Source: SpSt-398 sp041752235 (GTDB taxonomy: Bacteria; Bacteroidota; Bacteroidia; Chitinophagales; Chitinophagaceae). Taken from it: DNA of 64,000 bases. The position numbers and the translations under genes were made by a program. Within the stretch, counting starts at the first letter, position 1. The number at the start of each line of letters is the position of its first letter. The notes beneath the pieces were generated by a model. It made no database searches. It worked only from the letters and a program-made list of their open reading frames with translations, and had not been told where the DNA came from. Location: positions 186,001 through 250,000 of the forward strand of contig JBGSHM010000010.1 of assembly GCA_041752235.1 (NCBI GenBank). Reading direction: 5' to 3'. Shown one piece after another: positions 45,134 through 53,608 of this stretch.

Positions 45134-46465
45134 CTATTTCTTCATTTTCAATCGGCTGACAATAAGCTCTCCTACTTTTTTACCATAGTCCGTACTTACG
45201 ATACAGGAATTATGGAAATGGATGCCTCCATAGAAACGCGCCCAGTTGTTTTCAATCGCCGCATCACGAAAAGATTTATAAGATCGGCTGGCGATCCCAA
45301 ATTCCAATTCGGATGTATCGGTATAGGCGAAATTATCCCCGAATACAAAGGTCAATGCTTCCGCATTGGTGGACGATACAGTGGAGTGTCCACAAGTGTA
45401 TTCTGGGAAGGGGGGTGTTTGCAACAAGGGTCGCCATTCCTGGTCAATGTATTCATTGATCACGGTTTCGGGGCGCATATAATTACTGCGGTACTTCTCA
45501 TCCCAGCAATGAATAAAGGAATCGAATTGGGAGATAGCGGTAAGGGCATAGGCATATACCGTTTTGGCAAAATCGGCTTTTGCTTTTTCTGCCGCGATTC
45601 CCACAATACTCATCCAGTGACCGGGAGGGGAAAATTTTTTGGTAGCGAACATAACGTGTCCGGATACATTCAATTTAAACGGGTTATCATCCCAGAAATT
45701 GGCAATATGCTTTTGTTCCTCCGTCAGGCTGTCTCCGGCATTCTTCACCGCCATCACTTCTTTGTAATACAGGCTGTTCTTATCCTTCATGTCAAATGGC
45801 GGTGGTGGGGGAGGCGTGAACTGATTGGCGCTGTCAAGTACAAGGGTGCGAATCTCGCGCCAGTTGGGCTCCATCGCTTCTGTATAGGCAGGAGGCGTAG
45901 GTACCCAGCGACCAACTACTTCCTTCATTACCGTGTATTTGGGATAGCTGCGGGTTTCGGCATAATTGTCTTTCTTGCTCCAGGCCATGATCACTTCGGT
46001 AAGTGCGGAAACATAATCCTCGGTATTTTTCAATTCCTCTTTGGGCATACCATGGTCGCGGGCCAGTTTCTTTAAACTGTCCACATATTCACCCATACTT
46101 CCTTCGGGGAAAGTAACCGCTTCGCCCAATTTGCAAAAGGCCAACAGCGCAGCCAATTCAAAATCGATGGCCTTGCCTGCTTCGGGCTTGGGTACACTGG
46201 TCAGCCCTTTGACCTGTCCAGCCAGCGATTGATATTGTTCCGGATATCCGGCAGCGATTGCTTCATAGCCCGCTATGCTGGCATAGGTATAATTTCTGGA
46301 GGCAATGATCGGAGGAAAATTATTTCCCATCACTACCGTATTCAGTTCATGTACGGTATGGGAATACAAAATGGGGTCATGCAGGATCTCCTTATAATCG
46401 TTCTTGGTATTGCAGGACAATAGCGCTGTAAAGGCCAGACTCATGACCCAAATGGAAAGTTTCAT
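45134..46465 (-). CDS. Vanadium-dependent haloperoxidase / PAP2-like lipoprotein
   Basis: A 443-residue lipoprotein with lipobox LLSC (Cys18). The vanadate/phosphate-binding residues of the superfamily are visible: Lys324 and Arg331 (WDEKYRSNYMRPE), CGHST with His360, and RFYGGIHF with Arg410 and His416 (vanadate-anchoring His). A Pro-rich stretch (PPPPPP, about 218-223) precedes the core. The reaction may be halide oxidation with peroxide or phosphatase activity; the sequence alone does not decide. Its upstream neighbour on the same strand is a hypothetical secreted protein. Confidence 0.85.
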   Translation of the reverse strand: MKLSIWVMSLAFTALLSCNTKNDYKEILHDPILYSHTVHELNTVVMGNNFPPIIASRNYTYASIAGYEAIAAGYPEQYQSLAGQVKGLTSVPKPEAGKAIDFELAALLAFCKLGEAVTFPEGSMGEYVDSLKKLARDHGMPKEELKNTEDYVSALTEVIMAWSKKDNYAETRSYPKYTVMKEVVGRWVPTPPAYTEAMEPNWREIRTLVLDSANQFTPPPPPPFDMKDKNSLYYKEVMAVKNAGDSLTEEQKHIANFWDDNPFKLNVSGHVMFATKKFSPPGHWMSIVGIAAEKAKADFAKTVYAYALTAISQFDSFIHCWDEKYRSNYMRPETVINEYIDQEWRPLLQTPPFPEYTCGHSTVSSTNAEALTFVFGDNFAYTDTSELEFGIASRSYKSFRDAAIENNWARFYGGIHFHNSCIVSTDYGKKVGELIVSRLKMKK

Positions 46466-46548
46466 TGTGATGCGTCTTTTGAATGTATTAAAATAATATC
46501 AGCACACGAACCAGGTCCGTATGCTCCGGCAGTAATAAAGTAGAATGC

Positions 46549-47112
46549 TCAACTGATTGTTTCCGGGGGTGGAGAAAGGACATCCATAGGGGCTACGGGC
46601 AGGTATGAACTGCATAACATACCTGTATGCTTTTGCTTGTTTGTTATCGTAAAATCGTACTCGGGAATGTCCTCACAATACTCACTCAAATGATTCTTAA
46701 ACACCGGTGCTTTTTGATCGCTCCCTTTATTGGATTCGGTGGGTATGATATCATTGGCAATGCGGAAATAATCATGACGAGCTTCTTTCAATAATTCCGC
46801 GCCGGTATTGGGAATGCATAAGAATTCAACTGAATCACTAAAGAACCTTCTCTTCACATACTTGTACATAACCCCATTGATCTCTACCTCACCATTCCAA
46901 CGTTCAAATTGGTCTTGATTAGAAACGACAAAATAAGGAGCGGGGAAATGCGCTTTAATGGAAAGCAGATCGCTTTCATCATATTCATCCAGATCCAGTT
47001 TGCTTTCAAGTAAACGGTCCTGCTTTTGTTCAAGGTGATCGAACACAAAACGATACCCTAACCAGTTGAAGGTTAGCACCAGCAGAAATGATATGGCAGC
47101 AAGCTTTTTCAA
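46549..47112 (-). CDS. Hypothetical membrane-anchored protein
   Basis: A 187-residue protein I do not recognise. An N-terminal hydrophobic segment (about 4-25) acts as signal or anchor. The rest is soluble, acidic at first (LDLDEYDESDLLSIK) and ends Pro-rich. A near-consensus -7 box, TATCTTTC (minus strand, 47136-47129), lies 16 bases before the start, so it should have its own promoter and may lead into the haloperoxidase-like gene 83 bases downstream. Confidence 0.7.
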   Translation of the reverse strand: MKKLAAISFLLVLTFNWLGYRFVFDHLEQKQDRLLESKLDLDEYDESDLLSIKAHFPAPYFVVSNQDQFERWNGEVEINGVMYKYVKRRFFSDSVEFLCIPNTGAELLKEARHDYFRIANDIIPTESNKGSDQKAPVFKNHLSEYCEDIPEYDFTITNKQKHTGMLCSSYLPVAPMDVLSPPPETIS

Positions 47113-47165
47113 GCGATAAGCAGTGAGGGAAAGATAGGAAAAATAGTGGAGAAACAGCAGTACCC

Positions 47166-47242
47166 TTAACCGCCAAGGCGCAGAGTAGGCTTTTAGCCAT
47201 TAGCTATTAGCGGTCCTTTGCGCCATAGCGCCTTAGCGGTAA
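47166..47242. repeat. Dispersed ACCGC-type inverted repeat, copy 9
   Basis: TTAACCGCCAAGGCGCAGAG and TTTGCGCCATAGCGCCTTAGCGG form the arms. The centre contains TTAGCCATTAGCTATTAGCGG words, as in copy 3. It follows the GH65 stop on the minus strand. Confidence 0.85.
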
Positions 47243-47253
47243 TATCAAATAAA

Positions 47254-49272
47254 CTACCTGTTCCCTATTATCTTCCCCTCCACCCTGATTTCCAGCGATT
47301 TCCAATGAGGTGGCAACACCGATTTAACCCTTCCCAGCCCATTGGGCGTAATATCTACCCCGCCAAAGCCCATGATAACGCTTTGCAGGATACCCCCGGC
47401 ACCGGTCGCAAAATAGGGGTAGGTACCTCCCTTGGTCTCCGCCACCACCCTGAAGGGCGGGTTCAGGTTGGGTAAATAGGCATCCTTGAACCAATGATAG
47501 GCCCGTTCGCCATTTCCCAATCGGGCATACAGGGTAGTGAAAACAGCCTGTGTCATGGCGGGTGTCCCCGCATCGGGAACCCTCGTTTCATAATATTCCA
47601 GGTCTTTTTTGATCTGGGCGGGATCGGTGATCTCTTTGAGCGGATAGGAAAGCAAATTCACATCGGCTTGTTTGATGCCTTCGCCCTTATAGGTCGCGTG
47701 TTCGCGGGTCACCCCGTTCTCCATTTTTAAAATCGGAATATTTCGGGCCACAAATTCCCAATCAGGGTTCGGGCTAAGACCCAATATCCGGCCAGCCTGG
47801 GTGGCAAATTGCAGATTGGCTTTGGCTGCGGCATTGGTAAACGCGTTATTGTCCACGTTCTCGGCCCACTCGTCAGCGGCCACCACATTTTTTATATCAA
47901 AATGCCCGGGGCCATTTCGTTCTACCCGGCTTGCCCAAAAATCTGCCGTGGCGGATAATATGGGCCATCCTTTTTCACGCAACCAATCCTTATCCTGCGT
48001 CACACAATAGTAATTCCAGGCAGCAATGGCCACATCGGCAGTGATATGATGTTCAAAGGGACCACTCAATGCCCAAACGGGTGTTTCTTCCACACCGGAA
48101 GCCGCACTTTCCCAGGGATACATGGCTCCTTTGAATCCTTTGGAAAAGGCATTTCGTTTGGCTGCCTCCAATCGTTGAAAGCGATATTCGATCATACTTT
48201 TTGCCAACCCGGGGTGCATTACCAGCAAGGCAGGGTACATCCACAATTCTGTATCCCAAAATACATGGCCATTATAGCCAAGTCCGCTCAAACCCATCGG
48301 CGATGGAGACAAAGCCGTTCCCTCCCGCACAAAGGAATAAAGATGATAAAGCATGCTGTGGATGTCTTGTTGTGCCTGTGCATCCCCTTCTATCCGAATA
48401 TCACTGCTCCATAGTTTTTCCCATTCCTTTCTATGAAATGCAAGTAAGCGGTCGCGGCCTTCTAATTTGGCATAGATGGTGAGTCTTTCGGCTTCATTGA
48501 GCGGATCGTCGTGATGTGCACTCGTGATGGAAGACCCGGCAATGGAAAAGCGATAGGTCTCTCCGGCCTTTAGTTTGCTCGAAAACTTCATCAGGTGCAT
48601 ATTGTTGTCCCACATTTCATGGATCACCCTGGGTTCATGTCCATGTTCCTCCGAGAAAAGAAAAGTATTGGAGGCACACATTTGCAGCTTTCCTGTTGGA
48701 CTCTTAGCGGTTGAGGTAAGCAGGCTAATGACCACATGGGGGCGGTCGATCTCATTGTAATAATTCTCAACATCCCTTAATGCATCGGGGGCCTCCATTA
48801 CACTGGCCCCGCCAATGGTCATATCCTTTTTTGCTTTGATCTCCACATCCATCAACACGGTATAGGGCAGGTGGCGAAGGGAATAATAGGTGTATTCTAC
48901 CGTGGCCTTATCCCCCACCTCAAACCGGGTGCGAAAAGCTGCTTCCTTCATATCGAGTTCCTGCTCCATGCCCTGAACATTCTTTCCATCGATGCGCATG
49001 CCGTCGATATCGAGGTACATATTGAGGAGATTGAAACTCCGGAGAAAATTGCTCACCCGTCCCCGGCCATAGAGGTCATAGGCCCCGGCGAGCACTACAT
49101 CTTTCACTTTAAATGGCTCAGGAGAAGAAACGATCCCGATCATTCCATTGGCGACGGTTACGCCATAGTATTCCATTCCGGGTTTAATATCCGTTCTTAA
49201 TTTCCAGGGATCCTGGGAATAGACGGACAATCGAAGCAGAGAAAGGAGCAGGAGGAAATGATATTTTCGCAT
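47254..49272 (-). CDS. GH65 family glycoside hydrolase, secreted
   Basis: A 672-residue protein with signal peptide about 1-19 (ending VYSQ). The GH65 (alpha/alpha)6 barrel shows YNGHVFWDTELWMYP (333-347) and the acid-catalyst segment AADEWAENVDNNAFTN (Glu468). Related Bacteroidota enzymes hydrolyse kojibiose or other alpha-glucosides, and eukaryotic relatives act on glucosyl-galactosyl-hydroxylysine, so substrate and hydrolase versus phosphorylase activity are open. Secretion favours a hydrolase. The start is the ATG at 49272; the frame from 49359 adds 29 residues before the signal peptide. Confidence 0.9.
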   Translation of the reverse strand: MRKYHFLLLLSLLRLSVYSQDPWKLRTDIKPGMEYYGVTVANGMIGIVSSPEPFKVKDVVLAGAYDLYGRGRVSNFLRSFNLLNMYLDIDGMRIDGKNVQGMEQELDMKEAAFRTRFEVGDKATVEYTYYSLRHLPYTVLMDVEIKAKKDMTIGGASVMEAPDALRDVENYYNEIDRPHVVISLLTSTAKSPTGKLQMCASNTFLFSEEHGHEPRVIHEMWDNNMHLMKFSSKLKAGETYRFSIAGSSITSAHHDDPLNEAERLTIYAKLEGRDRLLAFHRKEWEKLWSSDIRIEGDAQAQQDIHSMLYHLYSFVREGTALSPSPMGLSGLGYNGHVFWDTELWMYPALLVMHPGLAKSMIEYRFQRLEAAKRNAFSKGFKGAMYPWESAASGVEETPVWALSGPFEHHITADVAIAAWNYYCVTQDKDWLREKGWPILSATADFWASRVERNGPGHFDIKNVVAADEWAENVDNNAFTNAAAKANLQFATQAGRILGLSPNPDWEFVARNIPILKMENGVTREHATYKGEGIKQADVNLLSYPLKEITDPAQIKKDLEYYETRVPDAGTPAMTQAVFTTLYARLGNGERAYHWFKDAYLPNLNPPFRVVAETKGGTYPYFATGAGGILQSVIMGFGGVDITPNGLGRVKSVLPPHWKSLEIRVEGKIIGNR

Positions 49273-49359
49273 AGCAAACGTATTAAAGCTTTTAGAAGCG
49301 GTATGAATGAAATTTATGGATAATTTTACCTTCTTGCTGGTATAAACAGCATCTTTCAC

Positions 49360-50301
49360 ATGAAAAAATGGTTCCTCGCAATTGTTGCCCTTCTCCTCGT
49401 GGCCTTTCTCTCAGGTTTTCTTTTGCCTGCCCGTCAGTCTGTTCGCGTAGCCGTACCGCTTGATAAAAGCTATGTAGGCATGGTTCGTTTTCTTGGACAG
49501 CCAGAAAACTGGCGTTCCTGGTGGCCGGGCGAAACCGAAAGAAAACCAGACGGCAGCTTGCACCTAAAGGAGGGCGATCATTGGCTGGTACTCTTCAAGA
49601 CCTATGACAACCTGTTTCGTTTTGACAGAATGGGGGCTTCTGCCCATTCTGAAAGCCTGCTGCAATTTTCGGAAGATACCACTGGCAAATTACTGCTGGA
49701 ATGGAAGGCGAGCCTGACGGCGACCGGCAATCCCATTGCCCGCTGGAAGATCTTCCGCAAATCGGCCGAATTGAAAAAGAGCTTTGAGAACCGGATCGCA
49801 GCCCTCACCCGGTTCCTTGCTGACGAGAAGAATATCTATGGATTTGATATCCGCCTCGAAAATGTACAGATCGAATACCTGGTCTCCACAAGCCGAACAC
49901 TCTCCCACCCGCCTTCTACCGATGAGGTGTATCAACTTGTTCAGGCGATACAGGACCATCTTGCTAAAAAGAAGACAGCACCCATTGAATCACCCATGCT
50001 TAATATCACCTCTTCGAGCCCCGACACATTTCGGGTACAGGTTGGTATTCCTATTGTTTCCAAATTGCCGGATGAACCTCCCTTCTATACCAAGTGGATG
50101 CTAAAAGGGGGACATATTCTCACTACGGAAGTGACTGGCGGACCTGGTCGAATCCGGGAGGCTCAGCGTCAAATGGAATTCTTCATCTTTGATCGCCACC
50201 ATACATCGATTGCCATCCCTTTTCAATCCATGATCACCAACCGGCAACAGGTAACAGACACGTCAAAATGGAAAACGAAGCTTTTCTACCCGGTCATCTG
50301 A
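49360..50301 (+). CDS. SRPBCC-like / GyrI-like effector-binding domain protein
   Basis: A 313-residue protein with an N-terminal hydrophobic anchor (about 4-23). Residues about 30-150 resemble the polyketide-cyclase/SRPBCC fold. Residues about 160-310 resemble the GyrI-like/BmrR effector-binding domain (IRLENVQIEYLVSTSR, TFRVQVGIPIV). Such proteins bind small hydrophobic ligands, but there is no DNA-binding domain here. It is divergent from GH65 and overlaps the convergent UnbV gene by 8 bases. Confidence 0.65.
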   Translation: MKKWFLAIVALLLVAFLSGFLLPARQSVRVAVPLDKSYVGMVRFLGQPENWRSWWPGETERKPDGSLHLKEGDHWLVLFKTYDNLFRFDRMGASAHSESLLQFSEDTTGKLLLEWKASLTATGNPIARWKIFRKSAELKKSFENRIAALTRFLADEKNIYGFDIRLENVQIEYLVSTSRTLSHPPSTDEVYQLVQAIQDHLAKKKTAPIESPMLNITSSSPDTFRVQVGIPIVSKLPDEPPFYTKWMLKGGHILTTEVTGGPGRIREAQRQMEFFIFDRHHTSIAIPFQSMITNRQQVTDTSKWKTKLFYPVI

Positions 50302-53300
50302 TCGTGTAAAGTTTTAACGGTCCATCATTGACAGCAAGAAGCATCGCTTCCTTCTTCCCCGCTCCGATGCGGATTCTCCTGACCTGTCTTACCTGATAAG
50401 GAATATTCAAACCCGGAAGGGGCCCTGCCTTCCAAACACCATTCGTTCCCCGGGCCAGTACGGTTCCCATGCCTGCATCATAACGGCCCATCTGAATATT
50501 GTTTCCTTCGTAGTTACCCGAAATAAAAAATCGTTTGTTCGCTGAATCCTTATCATAAAAAACACCGGCTGCCCGAATCGGGGTCCATTGTGACTGCCAG
50601 GGCAATGCCTCCATTCGGGCTTCCTTACCCTGCTCATTGATCAAGACCGCATGGCTAAAATAATCCGCCTCCCAGGTAATGCCCTTCTTCCGTTTTTCAG
50701 CAGGGAACAGATCATTGAGGCTTGCCTTAGCAAAATCCTCCGCATACAGATACTTCTTTTTGAGCAAGGGAATCTGCCTTTCCAATTCATCCTTATTGGC
50801 AAATGGTAATTCTCTTCCTTCCAGATAGTACGTCAATACCTGTTCTCTTTTGCCATTGCCATCAAAATCGCTGTAATACATTCGCACGGGTTCTTCCTGG
50901 CTGGCAGTCAGACGGCTATTCAATCCAAGGTTGCCCACAAGCAGATCAAGATCCTGGTCGCCATCCATATCATCCGCATACAGGAAATTCCACCAGCCTT
51001 TACGATCGGTCAAAATACGTTCTTCAAACCGGTCTTTCTTATTTAAAAAGGCTTTTACTCCGCCCCATTCATAGCAGAGTATGATATCGCTCTGACCATC
51101 ATTATCCCAATCCTGCCATTCCACATCAGTGACCATTCCATATAGAAGGGAAGTATCAAAATATTTTGTGGTTACATCTATAAACCGCCCTTTTCCATCA
51201 TTTTGCAATAAATAAGACCGAGGTGTTTCTCCATACTCCCAGGGGACGGTACGACCACCTAAAAATAGATCCACATAACCATCTCCGTTGAAGTCCCGGG
51301 CCGCGATACAAGATTGGGTGGTATAAATTCCCTGTATCGCACCTGGCATTGGGGTCAGGTTTCCTTTGCCATTGTTTATATACACACGGGGCAGCAGATG
51401 CTTGTCCTGGCCAAAATATTCATTGCCTCCCGATGCCACGATCAAATCCGGAATTTCATCCAGGTTGACATCCGCCCAAACGGCATCTACATCTTCATAC
51501 ATGCTGTCGAGTAACAAGGCAGGTTGCGGTAAAGCCTTAAACTGCCCGTTCTCGCCCTGAATGTAAACAGCTCCTGGATTTCTTTTCGAACCACCAATGA
51601 AAAAGTCATCACGGAGGTCACCATTGATATCAGCCACCGCAAGGGCCGGGCCTTCTGTAGAAAGAAGGTGAGGCAATAATGGTTCACGATTAAATTCAGG
51701 AAATGGGTTCTCCTTATGCCAGTGATTTAATCCCGATTGTACAGTAATATCGGTCCAGGGTATTAGCGTTGTATCTTCCTCAAAAGCAAGTCGGTTGAAG
51801 GCAAAAACCGGAAGGGAATCCGAGAAGGCAACCGATATCGTCTTCCCGATGCTGTCTAATTGAATTCGCTGGTAACCTCCATCGGGCCAGATCAATAAAG
51901 CAGAATCAATCCTGGTTTGGCGAATGCCAATTTGCAGAGGGATCTCCATGCTGGAGGCAAAACCATGGACGGGAAATTTCTCATAACTGCGTAACTCCTT
52001 CCCGGCAAACAATAAAACTCTTGCTCCGACAGCAAAGTTGTTTCCCTTGGGGCCCTGTAATTTTATTTGTACCGATGTTTGGGGTTGATCAGTATTGTTA
52101 CGGTAAATCTGAACGAAGTACTCCACATTGCTGACCACAATATCCAGATCTCCATCATTATCCAGATCGGCGTATATGGCTCCGTTCGAATAACTCGGTC
52201 CATTGCCTTCTACCGTGTTTGACCAGTCTTCAAAACGAAGATCTTGTTGTTGATGAAAGAACCGGTTGGGAATCTTTATCTCTGGAAAACGGTTGGCCAG
52301 CGAAATGGCTTCCTGAGTCTTTCCGTCGCGCAAGTCCTGTTGCACCTGTTTATTGGAAACAAAACTGACATAGTCAATATCATTCATCCGCTTGGGTATG
52401 CCATTGGAAATAAACAGGTCGCGCCAGCCATCATTATCAAAATCCATCCATAGCGGCGACCAACTCCAGTCGGTGGCATAAATGCCTGCATACAGACCCA
52501 TTTCACTGAAATATCCATTTCCCCGGTTATACTGAAGATTATTTCGGGTGTACTGATAACTATAACCAACACTTACTTTATGGTAAAAAACATCATAGTC
52601 ATCTTCCCCCAGCGAGCGCTTTAGTATATAGGGATCAGACGGAAGCATGTCGGCAGAAATGATCTCCGGTGCCCCATCCTGATTGATATCCGCCGCATCC
52701 ACCCCCATGGAAAACTGACTTGTATGCCGAAGGCGTTTTTCCCCCTCTTCCAAAAAACGGCCATCCCCCTGGTTGATATACAGGTAATCATTTTCATGAA
52801 AATCATTGCCGATATATAAATCAGGCCATCCATCATTGTTGAGATCCGACACGACCACACCCAACCCATACCCGATCGCGGAACTATTGATCCCGGACTC
52901 CATTGTGATATCTTTAAAATTGCCCTTATCATTTTTAAACAGACGGTCACCAGAAAGAGAATCATAGGTGCCCAGAAACTGCTCCCGCGGCGCAAAGGAT
53001 CCATTCTGATGCACGGCATGATTTAATAAAAATAAATCCAGGTCATTATCGCGGTCCATATCAAAAAACACAGCCTGCGTACTAAAGCCGGAAAAATCGA
53101 GTCCATAAGAAGCTGACCTTTCTTCAAAAACCGGTATCCCATTTTGAATTTCTTTGCAAACCAATAACTGGTTGTGACTGTACATCCCCTGAAACCGTCC
53201 TACCCGGCAAACATAAATATCCAACATTCCGTCATCGTTGATGTCCACTACCGATACGCCCGTAGACCAGCCGCCATCCTGAGGAATACCCGCGGCCTTT

Positions 53301-53608
53301 GAATGGTCAGTAAACCTCAGATCCCCTTCATTGAGGTAAAGTTTATTATCGCCCTGGTTGGAAGCGAAAAAAAGGTCCACCTTCCCGTCCTGATTGAAAT
53401 CTCCAGCTCCAACTCCTGATCCATTGTAGAAATACATGTAGGTAAACATGTTCATACTATCAGTAGGCACAAGTTTATTGGCAAAAGATAAACCGGTCTG
53501 CGCCGCATTTAACACTGTAAACGGGGCTGGAATCTCCCGCTTATGTTGTTGGCAGGAGGCGAGCAACAGCCCACCGATCACGAGTATATATGACCCATTT
53601 AATCTCAT
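50294..53608 (-). CDS. FG-GAP/VCBS - ASPIC/UnbV lipoprotein 1
   Basis: A 1104-residue lipoprotein (lipobox LLASC, Cys19). Two sets of FG-GAP/VCBS propeller repeats, with DxNxDGxxDL calcium-binding turns (GDFNQDGKVDLFFASNQ, VDINDDGMLDIYV, DMDRDNDLDLFLLN), flank a central ASPIC/UnbV domain (about 515-600, VGARVLLFAGKELRSYE, IDSALLIWPDGG). It should be an outer-membrane-attached surface protein. The function of the UnbV class is unknown; carbohydrate or protein binding is plausible. Third of three tandem paralogues downstream of SusC/SusD; starts on a 4-base ATGA overlap with the second. Confidence 0.92.
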   Translation of the reverse strand: MRLNGSYILVIGGLLLASCQQHKREIPAPFTVLNAAQTGLSFANKLVPTDSMNMFTYMYFYNGSGVGAGDFNQDGKVDLFFASNQGDNKLYLNEGDLRFTDHSKAAGIPQDGGWSTGVSVVDINDDGMLDIYVCRVGRFQGMYSHNQLLVCKEIQNGIPVFEERSASYGLDFSGFSTQAVFFDMDRDNDLDLFLLNHAVHQNGSFAPREQFLGTYDSLSGDRLFKNDKGNFKDITMESGINSSAIGYGLGVVVSDLNNDGWPDLYIGNDFHENDYLYINQGDGRFLEEGEKRLRHTSQFSMGVDAADINQDGAPEIISADMLPSDPYILKRSLGEDDYDVFYHKVSVGYSYQYTRNNLQYNRGNGYFSEMGLYAGIYATDWSWSPLWMDFDNDGWRDLFISNGIPKRMNDIDYVSFVSNKQVQQDLRDGKTQEAISLANRFPEIKIPNRFFHQQQDLRFEDWSNTVEGNGPSYSNGAIYADLDNDGDLDIVVSNVEYFVQIYRNNTDQPQTSVQIKLQGPKGNNFAVGARVLLFAGKELRSYEKFPVHGFASSMEIPLQIGIRQTRIDSALLIWPDGGYQRIQLDSIGKTISVAFSDSLPVFAFNRLAFEEDTTLIPWTDITVQSGLNHWHKENPFPEFNREPLLPHLLSTEGPALAVADINGDLRDDFFIGGSKRNPGAVYIQGENGQFKALPQPALLLDSMYEDVDAVWADVNLDEIPDLIVASGGNEYFGQDKHLLPRVYINNGKGNLTPMPGAIQGIYTTQSCIAARDFNGDGYVDLFLGGRTVPWEYGETPRSYLLQNDGKGRFIDVTTKYFDTSLLYGMVTDVEWQDWDNDGQSDIILCYEWGGVKAFLNKKDRFEERILTDRKGWWNFLYADDMDGDQDLDLLVGNLGLNSRLTASQEEPVRMYYSDFDGNGKREQVLTYYLEGRELPFANKDELERQIPLLKKKYLYAEDFAKASLNDLFPAEKRKKGITWEADYFSHAVLINEQGKEARMEALPWQSQWTPIRAAGVFYDKDSANKRFFISGNYEGNNIQMGRYDAGMGTVLARGTNGVWKAGPLPGLNIPYQVRQVRRIRIGAGKKEAMLLAVNDGPLKLYTIR

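Noticed and set aside
45212..46075. 287-codon frame antisense to the haloperoxidase-like gene
   Set aside because: The sense gene carries all vanadate-site residues; antisense frame has none.
49274..49285. GCAAACGTATTA as a fourth LacI site or CAAACGTA as a TAnnTTTG box before GH65
   Set aside because: Only a half-site, no symmetric partner; as a -7 box it would leave no leader and lacks a -33 element.
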